Assembly: GCA_027422505.1 (NCBI GenBank)
Contig: JAPQWV010000050.1
Coordinates: 434,001-498,000, forward strand
DNA length: 64,000 nucleotides
Reading direction: 5' to 3'
DNA from: Craterostigma plantagineum
Lineage: Eukaryota; Streptophyta; Magnoliopsida; Lamiales; Linderniaceae
Numbering within the stretch: position 1 is the stretch's first letter; each line of letters begins with the position of its first letter. The notes under the pieces were generated by a model, which worked only from the letters and a program-made list of their open reading frames with translations, did not search any database and was not told the DNA's origin. Shown here one piece after another: positions 56,012 to 64,000 of the stretch. Made by a program: the position numbers and the translations under genes.

Positions 56012-59000
56012 ATGGGCTCCGGCGATTTTCTCGAGCTCGTAAAGTCCATCGGAGAGTGCCGATCAAAGGCCGAAGAGGACCGCATTGTCCTCCGCGAGAT
56101 CGAAACCCTAAAATCCCGACTGGGGAACCCCAACACTCCAAAATTCAAGTTCAAGGAGTACTTGATTCGCCTCATCTACGTGGAAATGCTCGGCCACGAC
56201 GCCTCCTTTGGGTACATCCACGCCGTTAAGATGACTCACCATGAGAATTTGCCGATCAAGAGGACTGGTTACTGGCCGTGACGCTGTTTCTGAACGAGGT
56301 CACGATCTGATCATTCTGATCGTCAATACGATACAGAAGGATCTGAACAGCGATAATTACTTGGTGGTTTGTGCGGCTTTGAACGCGGTGTGTAGGCTGA
56401 TAAACGAGGAGACGGTTCCTGCGGTTTTGAACCAAGTGGTCGAGCTGCTAGGGCATCAGAAGAAGGCCTTGAGGAAGAAGGCTGTGATATCTTTGCATCG
56501 GTTCTATCGAAAGGCCCCAGGTGCTGTGTCGCATCTTCTGTCTAATTTTAGGAAGGTTGTCTAGTTGATACTCTTGTTTTTCATTTATTACCTTATTCTT
56601 GTTTTTCTTATGTGTTGGTAGTCTGCAGTTTGTTTAGTTTGGCGTTGCAGGGATTGTGTTAAAGGTCGATGCCTTTTCGTTGTGCTGATTATCTAGTGAC
56701 AGTGTGACTTAGTTGGAGGAGTTGGTTTTAGTTGCATGTTGGTGATTTGCTTGATTGACTAAAAGTGATCGTTTGGAGAAACTGGAGTTGGATTGTCTCG
56801 TGGGTTTTCTGAGTTTCCTTGACAATTTCATGTCTTGTCAATTGTCATGGGGGTGTTGGATGTTTTTGGATTCTCTAGGTACATCATAAGAGTTATCTTG
56901 TTTCATGGTTTACATTGATTTTGTAAAATCTTTGCGAATACTCAGGCTGCTTTTCGGAATCGCCTTACTAGTGACTCTAGGATTCTTCCGTTAGTTGATT
57001 TGTTATACAAGGGTTGGTAATTCGTGGAAATATATGAGGTTTGTTAATCAGGGGCCGTGAGTAAAACCACTGGCTGAAATTTACATTCTGTGTAAGTACG
57101 TAGTTTTCTGAACTTGTTTCGAGTTAATTTATTTATTTTCTCAACCGAACATTGTCCTTTACGTTATTAAATCTATGCAGGTGTCGTTATGTCGTTCGAG
57201 AATCTTAACGAAACTTGAAATAGATAGCTTCCCTGTGTAATGCCTGTTACATATGGCGATCATGTACTAATGAATCATTTTTTTTCACCGCCATCTTTAT
57301 TTAATAGCCATCACAACAAATGTTTCAGTAATGATATCTTTCTTCCCTTTCTGTCAAAATTTTTGCAGGGGCTCGTAGATAATGAACCCGGTGTAATGAG
57401 AGCAGCGCTATGCCCTCTTTTCGATCTTGCTAAAGTTGATGTTGATTCGTATAAAGATCTGGTGGTTGGATTAGTAAACATTCTGAAGAGCTGAACGCAG
57501 ATTACCAAAGCATTATGACTATCATCAGATGCCTGCCACGTTCATTCAGGTAAGCTGGTTATTGGCTCCCCTGAGTTTTAGTTTATATATATGGAGTAGC
57601 TCGTGCAGTTGAGTTCATATACCATACCATGTTTAACACATGCTTCTGTTTGTCAACCTGATTGACCAGTCTAATACCATAATCTTTTCTTCAACCATCA
57701 ACTATCGATTCATGTTATACTAGATAGAGATTATTGCTTTGTTGCTGACAGATCAAATTGTTGAAACTTCTCGCACTACTGGTAGTGGTAACAAAAAGGC
57801 CAGCGAGCAAATGTATACAATTGTGGGTGACATATTGAGGAAATGTGATTCAACTACTAACATTGGGAATGCGATTCTTTATGATTGCATTTGATGTGTT
57901 ACCTCATTGCACCCGAACCCGAAGCTGCTGCGGATGCCGTTTCAAAATTCTTGAGGGTCTGGCAACGCAACTTTTTCTGTAATATTACCAAACGTTATGT
58001 TTCCTCGTAATATGGTTTCATTATATTTCCATTGTGCAGAGTGACAGCCACAATTTGAAGTATCACGGTATATTTCCAACTAGCAGTTATCGATTGCTTA
58101 GAGGTACAACTATTGTCTTCTTCAAAATGTTTTCCTTGGATGTCAATATGTCCCGAAAAATATAGGGATGCATGCTATATCTAAAGTTCTTGTTCTCTAC
58201 CTTTTTCTTGTTATTCGCGGTCCTCTGTGTCCATATAAATAGTCTATGATCTGAGTTACCAATCCTATTGCCACCATGCTATTTCCACTTAACTGATCTT
58301 TTCTTTTCCATGTCTCCGACTTCCATAAATTGCCCTGCCAGTGAAGTGGATATGGCTTTGTTTATATTTTTTTCCCTTGGTTTATGCCTCAATTGTTACT
58401 TTAGAGCCAATAGTTAATCATTGTTAGTCAACTTTCGAGTTTCTTCATCTGAACTTCAGTTACAAAAAACAGGACCCAGATGACACTCTGAAGCGCAAGA
58501 CGTTTGAGTTGGTTTATAAAATGACAAAGTCATCCAATGTTGAAGTAATTGTGGACCGCATGATAGAGTACATGATAAGCATTACTGATGCTCATTACAA
58601 AACTGAAATAGCATCAAGATGTGTTGAACTTGCTGAGCAGTTTGCACCCAGCAACCAATGGTTTATTCTGGTTAGTGATGATCTATCATTTCTGTTATAT
58701 TCTTACGGTATTTTATTTTGATGTTTTTGACTTTTTCCTTCTCGGCATAATCAATTATCAGACCATGAATCGAGTGTTTGAGCATGCTGGGGACCTGATC
58801 AATGCTAAAGTTGCACATAACTTGATGCGGTTAATTGCTGAAGGATTCGGAGAGGACGATGATACTGCGGATAGTCAGCTTAGATCATCTCTGTAAACTC
58901 TTATTATATCTCGGCTTGGTCCTATTTCACATGTTCAATGCTGCTTTAACTTTTAGTTGATTCTTATCTTTCCTAGCGTTTTCTGTTCCTCTACATAGTA

Positions 59001-60377
59001 TCATTTAGCTTGAATTTAACATAACCGCTCAAGTTGGCACATTGTTGATGATCATGTAAAACTGTACGCAACGGTATGGTCGTTAAAAAAAAGATTATCA
59101 TGAATAACACCATTTCAAATGATATTGTATGTGCTGTCATTTGTTTTTGCCATTCTCATAGAATGCATCTTATCAAATAGATAGAATCTCCCCCAGAATT
59201 ATATAAATAGGTGATATCAGTCTGATCTGGCTCGAATGCTCTAGGTTTAACTTTACCCTTTCTTAATGGTCGACTAACACTAACTTGATGGCTGCTGGCG
59301 ATTGATAGTCTGATATCATTTACTTCTCCTTGCTGGCCACAAATCAGTTTTTATTTTTACCAATGTTTAGATACCGTGAATGTTTTTTTTTTTTTTTGTG
59401 TGTGTGTGTGTGTGCTTGCCATTACGTAAATTTAGAAGGCCAAACAATGGCCGCGCTTGTATTTCATCCTGATAATAAACTTGAGACTGATTGCAGGTGG
59501 AGTCGTATCTTCGGATAGCGGCAGGACCTAAACTACCATCTGCCTTTTTGCAAGTATGATATTCTCAACATGTGTTTCTATTTCTTCTTGATAATGCATC
59601 TATCTTCAACTCATTTTTTTCTATTTCTGCCCTCACAATCACATTACTTCTTATATGTAACAGGTCATTTGTTGGGTTTTAGGGGAATATGGCACTGCAA
59701 GTGGAAAGTATTCTGCATCATATATCAGTGGGAAGTTGTGTGATGTCGCAGAGGCACATTCAACTGATGACACTGTGAAAGTAGGTAAGTGATCTCTCTG
59801 TGTGTGCATTTTCCGGGAAATAAACTTTCCCATATGTGCTATATTTATCACAGGAAAAGTTTCCTTCAAATTGGTCAAGTAGTTGTGGCCATATAAGAAT
59901 ACTGTGGTAGCAAATATTGCAACCATGCGAACTAGTCTAAGCAATCGATCATTTTCCCATTTGTTTCGAAGGCATATGCAGTAACAGCACTTGTGAAGGT
60001 ATAGTTGTTTGAGAAAGCTGCTGGGAGAGACATTGACATCCTACCTGAGGTAAGAATCCCATGCGGAAGGGCCTTTTGACTTCATGGAGTAATTCATTGT
60101 TTCGCAATTCATGATATAACTGAATTGGTTCATGATGGCCATCGAACTATCTCACTGTAGAAAACGGGCACTGTCGACAATCTGCTCTAGTGTAGCTTAT
60201 GCGTTGAAGCTTTATTTCCTATCATAAGCTGCTTGTCCTCGCCATGTTTTGAAAGAGCAACGACATGGTAAGGGGCCAAACTTGAAGGAAGCCCTGGGCA
60301 GAGATGCGCTTGTGAGGCAAATAGGGGTAACGCCATCGGGCAAAAACCCGAATATGTTCAAGGACTTGCTTAGCTGA
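56012..60377 (+). pseudogene. AP-4 complex subunit epsilon (adaptin), degenerate
   Basis: Exon remnants with GT/AG borders match plant AP-4 epsilon, a large subunit of the AP-4 trans-Golgi coat. 56012-56555 has MGSGDFLELVKSIGECRSK and YVEMLGHDASFGYIHAVKM. 57369-57549, 57752-57956, 58040-58103, 58473-58669 (DPDDTLKRKTFELVYKMTKS), 58762-58893, 59497-59553, 59664-59780 and 59972-60048 follow. Lesions include base losses near 56270 and 56300, a two-base loss near 57492, TGA for Arg at ~57892, a deletion inside 58040-58103, and TAG near 60000. After that the hinge and ear are gone except a C-terminal tail near 60270-60377 ending NMFKDLLS. It cannot encode a subunit. Confidence 0.85.
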
Positions 60378-61386
60378 AGCTTTAAGAGAGTCTTCTTTGT
60401 GACATACATTACGAATTCGAGTGCCGGAGATTTTGACGATAAATGGGCTTAGGCCGAATAGAAAAATTCCCGTTTAATTCCTTTAATGTATGTAACTGAG
60501 TACAGTGAATAGAGGTCTTCTTTGCAATCTGTTTCCACTGCTATGGCTTCTTCTGCTATACCTTATTTTATGAGCCTTAATAATGCACTGTTAGAAACTT
60601 AGGCAATACCTTCTTTTTAAATGCCAGCTTTCTTTTATGATATCTTTGTGGTATCTGCGTTGAATACTCTTATTTTGTTGGGACAGCAGGAGTTTGGCAG
60701 GTAAATTATATGTATATATATTTTCTGAAAGAGATCATCTATTTAGGGACATTTTGTGATTGTGCTTTAACTTGGTGAATAAGTTATAAGGAAATTGGAA
60801 AAGACAACCCGAATTTTTTCCGTCCATCTATTGGTAATTTTATTAGTCAGACTCGTGTATTCATCATGCTATTATTTGTTCGTGGAAGGCAGCTGAATGG
60901 ATTGCTGACTCTTTATGGTTTTGAGCTTTTATGTCTGTCAAATTGTCAGGAATTTAGCATCGTGTAAGATTCAGTTATATTTATTATTTAATGATGGGTC
61001 ATCATCCATATCAATCAACCAATTTTTCTTTGTGTTCGTTGTGTCATCTCATTCCACCTATAATAAACAGTCGATGAAAGATAGTGTATCCACTTTACAT
61101 ACAAAGAAAGCACCATCAAATAAAATGCCGAAAAAGGAGAATCAATATTTCATGCCCTCAATCAACTATTTATTACATTGCAATTATTCACCATAAACGT
61201 GCCTTGCGGACTTTTTTACAGCTCGATTGATTGAATAGTCTTAACGGAAAATCCAATCAAACAAAACATACACATCACCACGCCCTCTTTTACATGATTT
61301 ATATGATTATTGGAAACCTCTTTTTTTAGATAAAAACCTTTGGATGTTTCCTCGTACTTTTTGATACTTTTTGTTATAATATGTTT
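60378..61386. other. Intergenic region
   Basis: AT-rich sequence between the AP-4 remnant and the 3' end of CYP707A. Nothing coding was recognised. Confidence 0.5.
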
Positions 61387-63395
61387 TTAGTTCTTGAGGC
61401 AGATTTTTATGGGCAGACCATTCTGGGGAAGTGGAAATGGCCCATATTGAATCACATTTTGTGGGCCCACCAATGACCACCTACAATAATACAAAATTGG
61501 AAATGGATATAATAACGTGGACGCATGTTATATATAGTATATGATTGAGATATGATATGGAAAGAAAAGATATACATTATTATTACCTGTACTTTGTGGT
61601 TAAATGGTGTAGCATGACAAATATCTCTAGCTTGGCCAGCTCATTCCCTGGACAAGAATGTGCCCCATTGCCAAATGGCATGAAAGTGTTCGGTCTTGGT
61701 GGTGAAACCTGCCGCCATGTTTACTAGTCTCTTTTAGATATTTCTTGCAAAGATATATATAACTTAAGACAATAATCATCATTATTATTTTTGTCAATTT
61801 GCCCACCTCAAATCTTGAAGGATCAAACTTGTCAGGCTCGGGGAAATTCTCAGGACTGTGGTGAATGTGTCTGAAAAGTGGCAATACTTTCCATCCTTTT
61901 GGGATCAGATATCCTTTTCATCAAAACATTATAGGAAGGAAAAGAAAAAAAGATTACTAACAAGAAATGTCAAATGAAAAAGAAAAGCAATAATAATCTT
62001 TTACTATCGAATTATATTATTATTACAAAGTTACCGTTAAACTCAACATCTTCGACTGCTTCTCTGAAGGTAAAAGACAAGATGGATGCAATCCTAAGAG
62101 TCTCTTGAAGAACCCTATTTGAAACAGGCATTCTCTTAGTATCTTCCCAGTTTAAAGACGACGACTTCCCTTCTTTAGACTTGTTCATCATCATAATAGC
62201 CTCGTGCTCTTCCTATTAAATTAAAACAAACCGAAGAATCTTAATTATTTCTGGGATTTGTTAAGATTCAACTGAGATGAGAGATTAATTCCTTACAGTG
62301 ACGGCTTTTAGGACACTTGGATTCTCAGACAAGTACTTCAAAATCCACGTCATGATCGTAGCCGTGGTGTCACGCGCCGCGAATATGACGCCGATGATGT
62401 TATCTGCGATCTGCCCATCTGTCAAACCTTCGCCGGAACCTCCCATGAAAGAAGCCAGCAAATCACGGCGGCGATCACCACCATCACAACCACCCTTCTT
62501 CGCCTGTCTCCTCCTTACAGACATAATCTTCTCCAGGATCTCCGACAACTCTTTCCTAGCCTTCATAGCCTTGTGAAACAAAGTCCCAGGGACGTTAATG
62601 GGCATCGAATTGTATCCCTTTTCGATTATGTGATAGCACCTCTTAAGATCTTCCCCGTACTCTACTTCTTCTCCGAATATGGACAGCAAAGCCACGTTAA
62701 ACGCATACTGCATGGGATATTATTAGTGAGGAAAAAAAATTCAGACAAAACGAAAGAGAAGAGACAAAAAACAGAGGAGAATTATCTCTCTCTCTTTTCA
62801 TGCATCGTACTGACGTTCTTCATTTCTTGGAAGGCAGTGATGCTCCTTCCTTGCCATGACTGTACGGAGCGAAGGGCCAGCGACTCTACGTCGGCGACGG
62901 CGAGCTTGATGGATTCCGGCGAGAAGGCACGGTGGACGAGCCGCCGGAGCTTGCCGTGGTATTCGCCTTGGTGAAAGAATATGGCTTGTTTGCCTATCAT
63001 CCTCTCCTTGCTTGCTGGGTAAGTGGGCTTGAAGAGATGTGCTTTCGAGACAAGTACGAGCTTCGCTGCCTCGGTGCTCGAGATTATTACGCAGGGACAT
63101 CCTAGTATGTGTGTCTTGAATATCGATCCGTACCTGAAAAAAGAAATAAATAAGATATTTCGTACGAAGGAAAATAATTAATAAAGGGGTTGTTTGTTTA
63201 TTATTATTACCTTTTGAGTTTGGATGAGAAGAAAGTGTTTGGGTTTTGAGAGTAGAGTTGAAAGGTTTCGCCAATGTAAGGCCAACCCATTGTCCCAGGT
63301 GGGAGCTGTGGTGATAATAATCTCGCACTTGTAAAGACGAACTTGAAGAAGAAGATTATTAGCAATGGCAAGAAGAAGATGGAAGACAATTCCAT
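61387..63395 (-). CDS. CYP707A: Abscisic acid 8'-hydroxylase, cytochrome P450 CYP707A
   Basis: Seven exons on the minus strand, all GT/AG and in frame: 63395-63211, 63133-62815, 62707-62297, 62212-62035, 61913-61807, 61708-61587 and 61480-61387. The product is 471 residues, the normal family length. A hydrophobic anchor ([15 protein letters not shown], ~7-21) holds it on the [15 protein letters not shown] is the proline hinge. The I-helix has AARDTTAT, the K-helix ETLR, then [13 protein letters not shown] (PERF), and the haem loop [11 protein letters not shown] with the Cys ligand. The end reads [17 protein letters not shown]707A enzymes hydroxylate abscisic acid at C-8' and start its breakdown, affecting dormancy and stomata. 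All signature residues are present; the exact paralogue cannot be named. Confidence 0.93.
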
Positions 63396-63490
63396 GATGA
63401 TTATGATTTTTTATTTTTATTTTTTGCTGCTGTTTGTGATGAGAGAAAATTGTTGCAACTTGCATGTATGGATATATGTAAATATATGTA

Positions 63491-63502
63491 TGTATATATA
63501 GA
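63491..63502 (-). promoter_or_regulatory. Candidate TATA box of CYP707A
   Basis: Minus-strand CTCTATATATAC lies about 100 bp upstream of ATG 63395, a usual spacing for a plant gene with a ~70-base leader. Confidence 0.45.
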
Positions 63503-63815
63503 GTTGCTATGTCAAGGAATGAGTCCCACGCGTTAGAATATATCTCTCCAGCTCATGAAGTTGGGAGGGAAGAGATATTTTATTTTTAGTTACTTGATAC
63601 TATTTTCCATACTTTTATGTCCGTACGAAGTCTCTCGATCGGCCATGTATGTCCATTTTTAGACATGGTTCATAATTAATAAGCTCCTACATAGAAATGG
63701 AACTATGTGGGAAGATGATATATCATGTTAATTTCATTCACCGAATTTTGAAAGCTTTTAGAATTGATATGCTAGCTGCTTATCTATGACAGAACAGATA
63801 ATTGAATAGGAACAT

Positions 63816-63841
63816 ACATATATATATATATATATATATAG

Positions 63842-63874
<33 letters not shown>
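63816..63874. repeat. (TA)n and (GA)n compound microsatellite
   Basis: About 12 TA units, a gatatatatatata block, then about nine GA units. Confidence 0.95.
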
Positions 63875-63911
63875 TTTGCTTACGGTGATCGGAGCACCAT
63901 AAGCAAATCTC
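63871..63911. repeat. 17-bp-arm hairpin
   Basis: gagatttgcttacggtg (63871-63887) pairs with caccataagcaaatctc (63895-63911) with one mismatch and a 7-base loop. It may be one end of a small transposon. Confidence 0.7.
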
Positions 63912-64000
63912 TCAATTTTTTGCGGTTTTTCGATTCTCAACGCCGTCAAAATCTTCGTAGACCCTCTCATATCAATTGCTAACCTAAATCGCCATTTCCA

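Larger units (their letters stand above)
63396..64000 (-). other. Upstream region of CYP707A
   Basis: The first ~100 bases hold the leader. The region further out is AT-rich with microsatellites (63816-63874) and a hairpin (63871-63911). No gene was seen to the window end. Confidence 0.5.

Overview
This is plant nuclear DNA, from a eudicot. The evidence is spliced genes with GT/AG introns, a CC-NB-ARC-LRR resistance gene of the R1/late-blight type, a CYP707A abscisic acid 8'-hydroxylase, and plant-type transposons (two MULEs, Ty1/copia, an L1 LINE with an RNase H tail, a tRNA-SINE, a Cassandra-like LTR, a hAT MITE). The NLR type is compatible with an asterid, possibly Lamiales, but I cannot fix the species. 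All calls come from reading the sequence; no database was searched.

Layout. 1-796: a Copia-gag-like (DUF4219/UBN2) reading frame on the minus strand, running off the window. 2890-3920: a complete four-exon chloroplast UPF0114 membrane protein gene. 3965-17542: a 13.6-kb MULE (MULE-1) inserted 36 bp after that gene's stop codon, bounded by a perfect 9-bp target-site duplication (TSD) and degenerate terminal inverted repeats (TIRs). Inside it are an intact Ulp1/SUMO-protease gene (+), a decayed Mutator transposase (+), a second inverted Ulp1-like gene that has lost the catalytic His and Cys (-), and a captured DEK_C-domain gene (-). Each of the three accessory genes has a first intron filled with a G+C-rich array built on the GGGACCC/GGGTCCC heptamer. 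19055-19440: a fragment of a RAF-like kinase pseudogene. 19684-25699: a Copia element with several lesions and a truncated 5' LTR. 28582-28955: a 193-bp tandem duplication. 30002-32587: an intronless NLR gene. 33910-38385: a second Copia element (Tork/TNT1-like) with 5-bp TSDs, lacking the gag zinc knuckle and protease.

38560-40700: about nine degenerate copies of a ~220-bp satellite, followed by an inverted-repeat structure. 42488-42994: a palindromic hAT MITE with an 8-bp TSD. 44325-48969: a second MULE (MULE-2) with ~105-bp TIRs, a truncated transposase and a plant-mobile-domain (PMD) gene. It has itself been hit by a SINE (13-bp TSD) and by a Cassandra-like solo LTR containing a 5S-rRNA-like segment (5-bp TSD). 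49454-55674: a full-length L1 LINE with both ORFs open, ORF1 and ORF2 overlapping by ATGA, and a 13-bp TSD; it may be active. 56012-60377: a multi-lesion AP-4 epsilon adaptin pseudogene. 61387-63395: a complete seven-exon CYP707A gene on the minus strand.

How the parts relate. Three genes look functional for the host: UPF0114, the NLR and CYP707A. Most of the rest is nested mobile DNA. The most unusual object is MULE-1: a transposon with a dead transposase but one open SUMO-protease gene, an inverted pseudo-protease paralogue, and repeat arrays placed inside first introns.
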